A stretch of DNA of 8,506 nucleotides from assembly GCA_029861085.1 (NCBI GenBank), contig JAOUAE010000049.1, positions 1 through 8,506 of the forward strand, in the 5' to 3' direction. Positions within the stretch are counted from its first letter, which is position 1. Every line of letters starts with the position of its first letter. Source of the DNA: Candidatus Nitrosopumilus sp. (lineage in GTDB: Archaea; Thermoproteota; Nitrososphaeria; Nitrososphaerales; Nitrosopumilaceae). Below, piece after piece: positions 1 through 5,119 of this stretch. The notes under the pieces are model-generated. The model saw only the letters and a list, made by a program, of their open reading frames with translations. It did not search any database and had not been told where the DNA came from. Position numbers and translations under genes: made by a program.

Positions 1-127
1 TCAGAACCACAGCTGCATGTTCCATCAGAACCACAGCTGCATGTTCCATCAGAACCACAGCTGCATGTTCCATCAGAACCACAGCTGCATGTTCCATCAG
101 AACCACAGCTGCATGTTCCATCAGAAC
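1..127. repeat. 24-bp perfect tandem repeat (coding minisatellite)
   Basis: Five consecutive identical 24-base units occupy 1-24, 25-48, 49-72, 73-96 and 97-120. They are followed by 7 bases of a sixth unit before the sequence diverges. The array touches the left edge, so its true copy number is unknown. The unit is a multiple of three and encodes one octapeptide (D-G-T-C-S-C-G-S) on the minus strand, so gain or loss of units keeps the frame. No base differs among the five copies, which indicates recent expansion or homogenisation. Confidence 0.97.
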
Positions 128-497
128 TGTGCATATCAGTTCCACAAGTACAAGAAGGGCCACAAACACATGGTCCTTCCTCTCCTGTACATGTACACGT
201 ACCATCAATGCCACAGTTACAATCTCCTGCACAATTACAGGTATCACCGGACATTCGTTGTTGAGTTACTGTCGGAGAAAATTCAGAATCTGGTTCTTCA
301 TATGCTTGTCGTCCTCCGGGAATCTCAGAACATAGTCTGTCTCCACAAACTAGATCTTTTGTCTGTGAGCCATACTTTGATACTGATACTCCCTGTCCCT
401 TTGCAGCCTCAGCGTCTGAAACGATGTCAGTAGATGTCACAATGGATGTCGTCAAAAGTATTGTGATAGTTAATAGTACTGTTAACAGTCTATTCAT
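1..497 (-). CDS. Exported Cys-rich CXC-repeat protein (3' end outside window)
   Basis: The reverse strand is open from ATG at 497 to the window edge, giving 165 codons with no stop. Residues 1-22 form a signal-like segment (N-R start, then a hydrophobic run of L, T, I and V). A LVCGDRLC segment with Cys 51 and 56 follows, then an acidic linker. From residue 87 come closely spaced CXC pairs (87/89, 93/95, 101/103, 110/112, 116/118). From residue 126 there are five identical DGTCSCGS octapeptides. The visible part holds 22 Cys. The CXC density resembles metallothionein-type metal ligands, but no family is recognised. Export and metal binding are inferred; copper would fit an ammonia oxidiser. 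The plus-strand reading of the repeat (FHQNHSCM) is the antisense shadow: the minus frame has a signal peptide, a TATA box and non-repeat CXC pairs. It is divergent from the DsbA-like gene. Confidence 0.8.
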   Translation of the reverse strand, partial: MNRLLTVLLTITILLTTSIVTSTDIVSDAEAAKGQGVSVSKYGSQTKDLVCGDRLCSEIPGGRQAYEEPDSEFSPTVTQQRMSGDTCNCAGDCNCGIDGTCTCTGEEGPCVCGPSCTCGTDMHSSDGTCSCGSDGTCSCGSDGTCSCGSDGTCSCGSDGTCSCGS

Positions 498-518
498 GGC
501 AAAAAATATGCATCTTTG

Positions 519-528
519 TTATAAAAAA
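519..528 (-). promoter_or_regulatory. TATA-like box for the CXC-repeat gene
   Basis: Read on the minus strand, a T-rich TTTTTTATAA element ends about 22 bases before the ATG at 497. This is the spacing expected for an archaeal leaderless transcript. Read on the plus strand, the same bases give TTATAAAAAA, centred about 25 bases before the ATG at 549. They could therefore also serve the divergent DsbA-like gene. No experimental support is available. Confidence 0.45.
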
Positions 529-593
529 TCAAAGTGCTAATCTCAAGAATGGTTTTGTCCATGGTACAAACTTCGATTTCATTAATGGAAATC

Positions 594-1577
594 ATGTTCT
601 ATCTTAAAAGACAAAAATACATAACTAAAAATAAATTGAATTTTTCCTTGTATACTATACTACTTGTCAGCGTATTCATTTTGTTTGGAATGTCTTCCCA
701 ATCTGTATCAGCTCAAGAGATACCCTCTTGGATAAAGAACACTGCAGGATGGTGGGCTGAAGACAAGATAAACGAGAATGACTTTGTAAATGGAATCGAA
801 TATCTGATCCAAAATGAAATCCTAAAAATCCCTCAAACACAAATCTCAAAAACTCAAGAATCCCATGACATTCCCCCCTGGATAAAGAACACTGCAGGAT
901 GGTGGGCAAGGAATCAGATTTCTGATACAGACTTTGTAAATGGAATTCAGTATCTGATTTCACAAGAGATAGTATCAGTTACAAATCCCAGTCAAGCATT
1001 GAGAGAATCGACAATTCAAAAGATCGGGACTTTTGATATTTCAAAAGCTGGATCTGTTGAAGGGTATGACGATGCCGCATTTACGATAATAATGTTCAGC
1101 GATTACCAGTGTGAAAAATGTGCCTTGTGGTTCCAGCATGAAAAAAACCTGCTTACAGAAGAGCTGATTGATTCTGGCAAGGCAAGGTTCTATCATCTTG
1201 ACTTTCCATTTCTTGGAGAGGACTCGTTTCTAGCTTCAGAAGCTTCTCACTGTGCCAATGATCAGAACAGATATGCAGATTACCAAAAAATTCTATATGA
1301 AAAACAAAATGGAATAAACAACGGTTGGGCAAGCCATGACTCACTTGTCGGATATGCCGCAGACCTCGGATTGGACACCAAACAGTTTGACAGTTGCCTG
1401 TTGTGGGATAAACACAAACTGCAGGTACAACATAACAAGGAAGTAGGTTCGTTTCACGGGGTGGTTGGCACTCCCGTATTTTTCATAATTAATTCAGAGG
1501 ACATAATAAAGAAAATAACGGGTTCGCAACCTCCAATGATATTTCAAAAAGTCGTAGAAGAGCTAGAGTCAAATTGA
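594..1577 (+). CDS. Exported DsbA-like thiol oxidoreductase with two thaumarchaeal N-terminal repeats
   Basis: This is probably a secreted or membrane-anchored disulfide oxidoreductase acting outside the cytoplasm. From ATG 594 the protein has 327 aa. A Lys/Arg-rich start precedes a hydrophobic segment (about residues 18-33) and a cleavage-like SVSA/QE. Two copies of the W-I-K-N-T-A-G-W-W domain follow (about 43-80 and 93-130), a module common in thaumarchaeal surface proteins. Residues about 155-327 form a DsbA/thioredoxin_4-type domain with active-site CEKC at 173-176 and the cis-proline loop G-T-P with Pro 294. The frame is open back to GTG 534, with ATGs at 549, 561 and 585. I prefer 594 because it gives the most normal signal peptide, but 549 fits the TATA spacing. 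A membrane-protein gene follows on the same strand. The substrate is unknown; CXC-rich secreted neighbours are one possibility. Confidence 0.88.
   Translation: MFYLKRQKYITKNKLNFSLYTILLVSVFILFGMSSQSVSAQEIPSWIKNTAGWWAEDKINENDFVNGIEYLIQNEILKIPQTQISKTQESHDIPPWIKNTAGWWARNQISDTDFVNGIQYLISQEIVSVTNPSQALRESTIQKIGTFDISKAGSVEGYDDAAFTIIMFSDYQCEKCALWFQHEKNLLTEELIDSGKARFYHLDFPFLGEDSFLASEASHCANDQNRYADYQKILYEKQNGINNGWASHDSLVGYAADLGLDTKQFDSCLLWDKHKLQVQHNKEVGSFHGVVGTPVFFIINSEDIIKKITGSQPPMIFQKVVEELESN
729..946 (+). repeat. Internal duplication in the DsbA-like gene, 150-bp period
   Basis: A 29-base stretch at 729-757 recurs exactly at 879-907. A 16-base stretch at 781-796 recurs exactly at 931-946. Both pairs are offset by 150 bases (50 codons), matching the two protein repeats. 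The intervening parts have diverged, so DNA identity is concentrated in the conserved core of the domain. Confidence 0.9.
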
Positions 1578-1618
1578 CATTTGTAGAAAAACAAGTCCTT
1601 GCACTACGAGTTGTTTTT

Positions 1619-2083
1619 ATGAACATCCGTTACATTTTTTTGGCAATTATCATCTTCTTTTCGCTTTGTCTCCCGCTTCTTGCGGTTACGGAATTTTTGT
1701 TTCTAGAACCCTACGTGTTTTTTTATGTTCCAATTTACCATCTTCCAAACTTTCTTTCAATTGTGATTATCTCGGCACTTACTGGTCTTGTTCTTAGTAT
1801 GTCAGTATACCGAATCAGATTTTTGCAGGCAAGCACTAAAAAACTAAGATCTGGACTGCTTGGTTCTATTTTAGGGGCGGGAGCTGGAGCATGCTGTGGT
1901 GGTGTAGGCGTTGCACTGATTTCAATTTTTGGCACTGTTGGCATTGCTGCCACTACATTTCTAACCAATCTTGAGATTCCTTTGCGTTTGATATCGATAG
2001 GGATTTTGATATTTACATATCTCATGATAGTCAAAGATCTCAACAGAGAATGCAATCTTAACTTTGATGTAAAAGAAAGATAG
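1619..2083 (+). CDS. Small four-helix membrane protein with a Cys-Cys pair
   Basis: From ATG 1619 the protein has 154 aa with four likely membrane segments (about residues 5-24, 46-64, 79-103 and 120-138) and a short charged C-terminus. The third segment is Gly/Ala-rich and carries adjacent Cys 92-Cys 93 in GAGACCGG. A CC pair in a helix followed by a short loop and another helix recalls MerT-type metal transporters. The match is only to that pattern, so the function is uncertain. The frame extends upstream to a TTG at 1574 that overlaps the DsbA-like stop. I prefer the ATG because it places a hydrophobic helix at the N-terminus. With the DsbA-like gene only about 40 bases upstream, co-transcription is likely, and the Cys pair could be a redox or metal partner. 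Confidence 0.78.
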   Translation: MNIRYIFLAIIIFFSLCLPLLAVTEFLFLEPYVFFYVPIYHLPNFLSIVIISALTGLVLSMSVYRIRFLQASTKKLRSGLLGSILGAGAGACCGGVGVALISIFGTVGIAATTFLTNLEIPLRLISIGILIFTYLMIVKDLNRECNLNFDVKER

Positions 2084-2240
2084 TCTTCTAATATGTGAAA
2101 AAGAGACCACTTTACATATTTGAAAAAGAAGTAACAAACGTCTAGGAATTGTTTACGATAAAATAATTTTAACCAATTCTCCCATTGAATTTTGGCAGAT
2201 CTGCTCAACCCTCTCCATCTTGTACATGATCAAGTTTACA

Positions 2241-2250
2241 TTTTTATCAA
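2241..2250 (+). promoter_or_regulatory. Possible TATA-like box before the zinc-ribbon membrane gene
   Basis: An AT-rich TTTTTATCAA sequence lies about 27-36 bases before ATG 2277, within a 193-base gene-free stretch that shows nothing else clear. The assignment rests on spacing and composition only. Confidence 0.3.
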
Positions 2251-2276
2251 TAAATGAATAATATGCTACTAACGAA

Positions 2277-2858
2277 ATGAAAAGATGCCCCCTATGTCAA
2301 ACAAAATATAATGATATGGCCAAAGTTTGTCCATTAAGACATTGTTCTAACTGTGGCTCATTGAAATTACAGTCTCATAAAAAAAGGAGTTTTCAAACAT
2401 CTCGAGCAAAACAAAATTTTGCCTTCATTTTACCACCTTTGGGCTTCTTTGTCTTAGTTTATGGTTATCTGTTTGTTCAAGGCGATTTGATTCCCTTTCT
2501 CAGCATTGTAGCAGTTTATTCCGTATTTTTTATCGGTATTTTATTTAAAATTACAATAAAAAATATTGATTGCAAGGAATGCAATGCGAGAAATTTTCCG
2601 TTTGTGAGTAACGTCACCATCAATTTAGACAAACTAAATGGTGATTTGATTGATAAGGAGGATCTAACAAGAAAAATTGCCAAGACAGTTCTTGAAGGAT
2701 TATCAAAGGAACAGAAAAAACACAACAAAAAAGATATCCTGATAAGAATAGCAGGTGCAGTTTCGCTGGTAGCTATTGCGACACTTGGAACTTTCTTTGT
2801 AAATCCAGATGATGTCTTGCTAGGGGAAATTGTTGATTTGATAAAATCATTTCAGTAA
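2277..2858 (+). CDS. Zinc-ribbon membrane protein, unknown function
   Basis: The protein has 193 aa. The N-terminus holds five Cys in a zinc-ribbon-like pattern (C4-x2-C7, C18, C23-x2-C26), followed by a basic stretch. Two membrane helices lie at about 49-67 and 71-92. Another Cx2C pair (C99, C102) sits directly after the second helix. A charged, Lys/Glu-rich helical region (about 125-152) precedes a third hydrophobic segment (about 155-175). The zinc-ribbon-plus-helices layout is common among uncharacterised archaeal membrane proteins and does not give a function. It could be a membrane-anchored regulator or an assembly protein. It is separated from the upstream pair by 193 bases and appears to have its own promoter. 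The start is the only ATG that keeps the CxxC pair near the N-terminus. Confidence 0.8.
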   Translation: MKRCPLCQTKYNDMAKVCPLRHCSNCGSLKLQSHKKRSFQTSRAKQNFAFILPPLGFFVLVYGYLFVQGDLIPFLSIVAVYSVFFIGILFKITIKNIDCKECNARNFPFVSNVTINLDKLNGDLIDKEDLTRKIAKTVLEGLSKEQKKHNKKDILIRIAGAVSLVAIATLGTFFVNPDDVLLGEIVDLIKSFQ

Positions 2859-2923
2859 ATGAGAGCACTGTCATTTCTTTTCAGAAAACCAGATCATGCT
2901 GAATCTTGATATCATATTGCAGT

Positions 2924-3073
2924 TTATTGTGATTTGTCACTCTCATGTTTTTGGGATTCTTCCATTTTGCGAGAACATGCAAGCATTTCCTCTGACATGT
3001 GTTTGACTTTTGTCTTGTTGTGTATGGGACATGTCTCATCTCATTCTTTTGGACCTGGAGATTCTGACATCAT
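2924..3073 (-). pseudogene. Small Cys/Glu/Lys-rich gene interrupted by in-frame TGA
   Basis: On the minus strand, ATG-ATG at 3073 opens a frame reading MMSESPGPKE. It hits TGA at 3043-3041 and then continues open for 38 codons (DETCPIHNK..., ending KSDKSQ-like) to TAA at 2926-2924. Both halves are in the same frame and have the charged, hydrophilic composition of real small archaeal proteins. The second half holds two Cys, a TCP motif near its start and a second Cys about 18 residues later. A TGG-to-TGA change would explain the stop, since one base restores a 49-aa protein. Alternatively, translation starts at ATG 2998 and gives only 24 aa. I do not recognise the family. The apparent coding quality is judged by eye, so confidence is modest. 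Confidence 0.4.
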
Positions 3074-3098
3074 ATAAAATACAACAAAGAATACCTTG

Positions 3099-3122
3099 TT
3101 TTTTAAAAAAATTAAAAAAATT
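3099..3122. other. AT-only tract between divergent small genes
   Basis: The stretch consists only of A and T: a 12-base palindrome of six T then six A (3099-3110), followed by TT, seven A and TT. It lies between the minus-strand start at 3073 and the plus-strand start at 3181, so it may contribute promoter or bending functions to either. The rest of the 2859-3180 gap holds only the broken gene at 2924-3073 and the TATA-like box at 3147-3157. Confidence 0.5.
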
Positions 3123-3146
3123 TGTGAAATGAGGGATTGATTTGCT

Positions 3147-3157
3147 TTTAATACTTT
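3147..3157 (+). promoter_or_regulatory. TATA-like box before the 39-aa zinc-ribbon gene
   Basis: TTTTAATACTT lies with its centre about 29 bases before ATG 3181, compatible with a leaderless or near-leaderless archaeal transcript for the 3181-3925 gene pair. Confidence 0.4.
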
Positions 3158-3180
3158 AACGACGTACAATATCATATAGT

Positions 3181-3300
3181 ATGGTTTTTAAAAAATGTGT
3201 CCATTGTAGCAGGGAATATGAAAGCCTGTTTGATGGGCCCACTTGTTCGTCTGAATGTGCAGTGGAAACATTATCCACAATTGAGGTAAATAGTGGTTAA
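3181..3300 (+). CDS. 39-aa zinc-ribbon micro-protein
   Basis: ATG 3181 to TAA 3300 encodes 39 aa. Four Cys are arranged C6-x2-C9-x12-C22-x3-C26, with TCSSEC forming the second half. This resembles the small archaeal zinc ribbons in which an FCS-xx-C motif forms the second knuckle. It probably binds one zinc ion and may contact nucleic acid or protein. The last 8 bases overlap a GTG start for the 210-aa protein downstream, implying translational coupling. A TATA-like element about 29 bases upstream supports the start. The Cys pattern and the coupling make this a credible gene despite its length. Confidence 0.72.
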   Translation: MVFKKCVHCSREYESLFDGPTCSSECAVETLSTIEVNSG

Positions 3301-3925
3301 TCGTAATTTCCCAGAATTTTGTACCCCTCAAGTCAGCGGACATCACGTGGAATCTCTCAAAAACTATGCTTTGCCTGATTTTATTTTGTCACTTGTCGCA
3401 AAAGAATGCGATTCGGATCTTGCAAAAAGGGGAAGAACTGACAAAAAATTACACAGCATGAATGAGGAATCCCTCGAGTTACTGTACCGAGTATTTGTAA
3501 AATGTGACAAAAACGAGTCAGGAGAGTATGCCAGGTACAGATTTTATGCGTATGTTGCCAGCATGTATTACAAATGCGAAGTCTTGATCAACGAGATATT
3601 GCCTGGAAAGTCAGGAAATAATTACAAGGTTCCCGTAGCGGTAAAAAGTAACGGAATGTACATTTCAATTGCAGTAAACAAGGACATTGGAAAGCAAGTG
3701 AACAGAAGAGATACAACAAAATTTTACCACATGGTAGATGACATCAAAAACGGAGAACAGGGAACCATGCTGACTGATGCAATTTATGCTTCCTCTGTAG
3801 GATTCAAAAGGAAATCATTAGTTGAAATTGAAAGGTTAAGTGCAGCAAGGAACAATGACGATCCTGAAAACAAACTAAATTTTAAAACGGCATATTTTGA
3901 AAACGATATTTATTCGATGACCTAG
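3293..3925 (+). CDS. Conserved-looking hypothetical protein, 210 aa
   Basis: I do not recognise this protein. The frame runs from GTG 3293, inside the end of the 39-aa zinc-ribbon gene, to TAG 3923-3925. It is soluble with no signal peptide or membrane segment. The N-terminal half is helical and charged, including an R-x-R-F-Y-A-Y-V-A segment near residue 83. The middle has a strand-like stretch (VPVAVKSNGMYISIAV) preceded by an acidic helix with Glu residues (EVLINE). An acidic residue followed by a V-x-V-K strand could fit a PD-(D/E)xK-like nuclease core, but the match is weak and unproven. The next in-frame ATG would remove much of the protein, so GTG is preferred. Coupling to a zinc ribbon suggests they act together. 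Confidence 0.72.
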   Translation: MVNRNFPEFCTPQVSGHHVESLKNYALPDFILSLVAKECDSDLAKRGRTDKKLHSMNEESLELLYRVFVKCDKNESGEYARYRFYAYVASMYYKCEVLINEILPGKSGNNYKVPVAVKSNGMYISIAVNKDIGKQVNRRDTTKFYHMVDDIKNGEQGTMLTDAIYASSVGFKRKSLVEIERLSAARNNDDPENKLNFKTAYFENDIYSMT

Positions 3926-4054
3926 TGTTTAACAGATTCATTTCAAAGCAGGTGAAAAGTAGATCATCAAGTTCTATTCTGTTCCTTTTCAACTCAAAGA
4001 ACTTAAGACTATGGAAATTTTAAGTAAAGAGTTTCCGTGCTGATGTCCACTATC

Positions 4055-4062
4055 GTTATAAC
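4055..4062 (+). promoter_or_regulatory. TATA-like box before the 51-aa gene
   Basis: GTTATAAC, itself an 8-base palindrome, is centred about 25 bases before ATG 4084. That is the typical archaeal TATA-to-start distance when the mRNA begins at the start codon. The rest of 3926-4083 shows no gene. Confidence 0.45.
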
Positions 4063-4083
4063 TGCTCAATTCATAATTATCAC

Positions 4084-4239
4084 ATGGTTCACAAAATAAA
4101 ATATTTTGAAGCTGATAAATTGAAACCGGGCATATTTCTTCAGGATGCAGTAAATGACTTTCTAGCGGAAAAAGATGAAAAAATCATAGCAGTTCACCCC
4201 GTTATGGAAAAAACATTGCTGGTTCACTACAAGGAATAA
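4084..4239 (+). CDS. 51-aa hypothetical protein
   Basis: ATG 4084 to TAA 4239 encodes 51 aa with no Cys. The sequence predicts an alternating fold: a short strand (KIKYFEA), a central helix (about residues 20-31, DAVNDFLAEKDEK), a strand (IIAVHPV) and a final strand (TLLVHYK). This beta-alpha-beta-beta layout and size resemble small Cse60-like or general ligand-binding micro-proteins, but I cannot name a family. A TATA-like box at the right distance, ordinary codon use and well-alternating hydrophobicity support a real gene. The next gene on the same strand starts 73 bases later. Confidence 0.72.
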   Translation: MVHKIKYFEADKLKPGIFLQDAVNDFLAEKDEKIIAVHPVMEKTLLVHYKE

Positions 4240-4255
4240 TGACCATCTTCCATCA

Positions 4256-4273
4256 TTTTCATCTTGATGAAAA
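4256..4273. repeat. Perfect 8-bp inverted repeat (AT-rich hairpin)
   Basis: TTTTCATC at 4256-4263 and GATGAAAA at 4266-4273 are perfect inverted arms separated by two bases. They lie 16 bases after the stop of the 51-aa gene and 40 bases before the next start. The element could be a transcript 3'-end hairpin or a protein-binding site; its low GC argues against a strong terminator. Confidence 0.5.
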
Positions 4274-4312
4274 ATTGGACATCCAACGCTGTTTTGGTTT
4301 TGAATAACATGA

Positions 4313-4471
4313 ATGATTCGTCAAAGATTAAGGGTCGAAGAAAAATACCTTCGTGTCAAGACCGCAAATCTAGAAGTCATCATTGATGTTACGGACTCGC
4401 AAAATAAAAGAACAATCACGCAAATATTAAACATGTTTTTACAAAACGATTCTTTTCTTCACGTTTTGTAA
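4313..4471 (+). CDS. 52-aa hypothetical protein
   Basis: ATG 4313 to TAA 4471 encodes 52 aa, basic at the N-terminus (MIRQRLRVEEKYLRVK) and without Cys. A strand-like section (NLEVIIDVTD) is followed by an amphipathic helix (TITQILNMFLQ) and a hydrophobic tail. I recognise no family. The other two plus frames through this stretch give only shorter peptides with poorer composition. No clear TATA box lies at the leaderless distance, so it may be read from the promoter of the 51-aa gene upstream. Confidence 0.62.
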   Translation: MIRQRLRVEEKYLRVKTANLEVIIDVTDSQNKRTITQILNMFLQNDSFLHVL

Positions 4472-4498
4472 TTCTTAATCACGTACCATAAACTTGCA

Positions 4499-4526
4499 TT
4501 TTTTAATGTATTTTTAGAATGTATTT
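4499..4526 (+). terminator. Clustered oligo-T tracts, possible archaeal terminator
   Basis: Runs of six T (4499-4504), five T (4511-4515) and four T (4523-4526) start 28 bases after the stop of the 52-aa gene. Archaeal RNA polymerase terminates at such T-rich tracts without needing a hairpin. The surrounding sequence is AT-rich, so specificity is low. Confidence 0.35.
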
Positions 4527-4623
4527 TCAAGTTAAGATTTATCGAATTGATAATTTCAACAAATACTCAAGACTGACTGTTATTGTGACAGATGTGTTTG
4601 CTTGTTTTTTCTTGATTTTGAAT

Positions 4624-4645
4624 ATCTATATAGATTATCATGATA
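4624..4645. repeat. Two adjacent perfect palindromes
   Basis: ATCTATATAGAT (4624-4635) and TATCATGATA (4636-4645) are perfect palindromes of 12 and 10 bases lying end to end. They sit in the 286-base gene-free, AT-rich stretch 4472-4757, about 110 bases upstream of the zinc micro-protein operon. They could be dimer-binding sites, or chance in AT-rich DNA. Nothing else is clear in that stretch apart from the oligo-T tracts and the TATA box at 4728-4735. Confidence 0.45.
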
Positions 4646-4727
4646 GATGTATACTTGGACATTAAAATTTATAGAAAAATAGTAAAAAATATAGCAATTC
4701 AGGCATGAAACTGCAAAATTCACCCGG

Positions 4728-4735
4728 TATATATC
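4728..4735 (+). promoter_or_regulatory. TATA box of the zinc micro-protein operon
   Basis: GTATATAT is a near-consensus archaeal TATA box centred about 26 bases before ATG 4758. This is the leaderless spacing, and it is the best-placed promoter for the four-gene run 4758-5250. Confidence 0.55.
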
Positions 4736-4757
4736 ACAGAAAGATGCCAACTAAAGC

Positions 4758-4874
4758 ATGTTAAAAGAACTAATACAAAAAATGAAATTTGGTTCTTGCA
4801 AAACCAAAACATCTGACGATGTTAATGCATTTGAGGAATCTGGAAAAAAGAAACCAGGGGACATAGAAAAATAA
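4758..4874 (+). CDS. 38-aa charged micro-protein, first gene of zinc micro-protein operon
   Basis: ATG 4758 to TAA 4874 encodes 38 aa: an amphipathic start (MLKELIQKMKFG), one Cys (residue 14) and a hydrophilic Lys/Glu/Asp-rich remainder. A second in-frame ATG lies at 4782. I recognise no family. Support comes from context: a well-placed TATA box upstream, and a stop codon directly abutting the ATG of the C2H2 gene (TAAATG). It may be a structured peptide or a leader whose translation couples to the next gene. Confidence 0.58.
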   Translation: MLKELIQKMKFGSCKTKTSDDVNAFEESGKKKPGDIEK

Positions 4875-4991
4875 ATGGCATATCGCTGCAAGCATTGCAA
4901 TTTTAAGTGGAATGCATGGGAAGACGATTTTCAAAGTGTGCTTGTTCATGAAAAAACCCACCTCAAGAATCAAACGGAAAAAATGAAATGA
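4875..4991 (+). CDS. 38-aa single C2H2 zinc-finger micro-protein (copy 1)
   Basis: ATG 4875 to TGA 4991 encodes 38 aa that is essentially one zinc finger: C5-x2-C8-x16-H25-x3-H29. The Cys knuckle YRCKHCNFK and the terminal HEKTHL closely follow the classical C2H2 pattern. The Cys-to-His spacing of 16 is longer than the usual 12, and two Trp lie in the loop. It likely binds one zinc and could contact DNA, RNA or a protein partner. Its stop overlaps the next start in ATGA. The next gene encodes a paralogue with identical ligand spacing, which is strong evidence that both are genes. It is below the size limit of most annotation pipelines. Confidence 0.8.
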   Translation: MAYRCKHCNFKWNAWEDDFQSVLVHEKTHLKNQTEKMK

Positions 4992-5119
4992 AATATCAGT
5001 GCAAACAATGTAATTTTAAGGAGATTGGAACTTTGAATACTTTTGATAAAGTACGTGAACATGAGAAAATTCATCTGGGAAATGACAAATTAAAAACATC
5101 AGGGATAAAAATAAAATAA
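4988..5119 (+). CDS. 43-aa single C2H2 zinc-finger micro-protein (copy 2)
   Basis: ATG 4988 to TAA 5119 encodes 43 aa with C5-x2-C8-x16-H25-x3-H29, the same ligand positions as the preceding protein. Shared residues include Y3, CNFK at 8-11 and HEK-x-HL at 25-30. The C-terminal tail is Lys-rich. The start overlaps the previous stop by four bases (ATGA), and the stop shares a base with the next start (TAATG), both hallmarks of translational coupling. The pair most likely arose by tandem duplication. The function is unknown; a nucleic-acid or protein contact role is inferred from the fold class only. Confidence 0.8.
   Translation: MKYQCKQCNFKEIGTLNTFDKVREHEKIHLGNDKLKTSGIKIK

Noticed and set aside
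1..127. CRISPR array
   Set aside because: The 24-base units are directly adjacent with no spacers and are in frame with a protein.
17..433. Plus-strand 138-codon frame with FHQNHSCM repeats
   Set aside because: It is the antisense of the minus-strand CXC-repeat gene, which has a signal peptide, a TATA box and sensible Cys spacing beyond the repeat.
1735..2208. Minus-strand frame of 157 codons opposite the CC membrane protein
   Set aside because: It lies mostly antisense to a clear four-helix gene and has no domain-like features.
2153..2227. Minus-strand 24-codon frame in the gap before the zinc-ribbon membrane gene
   Set aside because: The composition is coding-like (MYKMERVEQICQ start), but it is too short and has no clear promoter or homologue that I can name.
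4640..4765. Short plus frames starting at ATG 4640 and ATG 4705
   Set aside because: They are about 20 codons long with AT-driven composition, and the second runs across the TATA box of the micro-protein operon.
4770..4973. Minus-strand 67-codon hydrophobic frame
   Set aside because: It is antisense to the 38-aa protein and the first C2H2 gene, whose ligand pattern and paralogue make the plus strand the real one.
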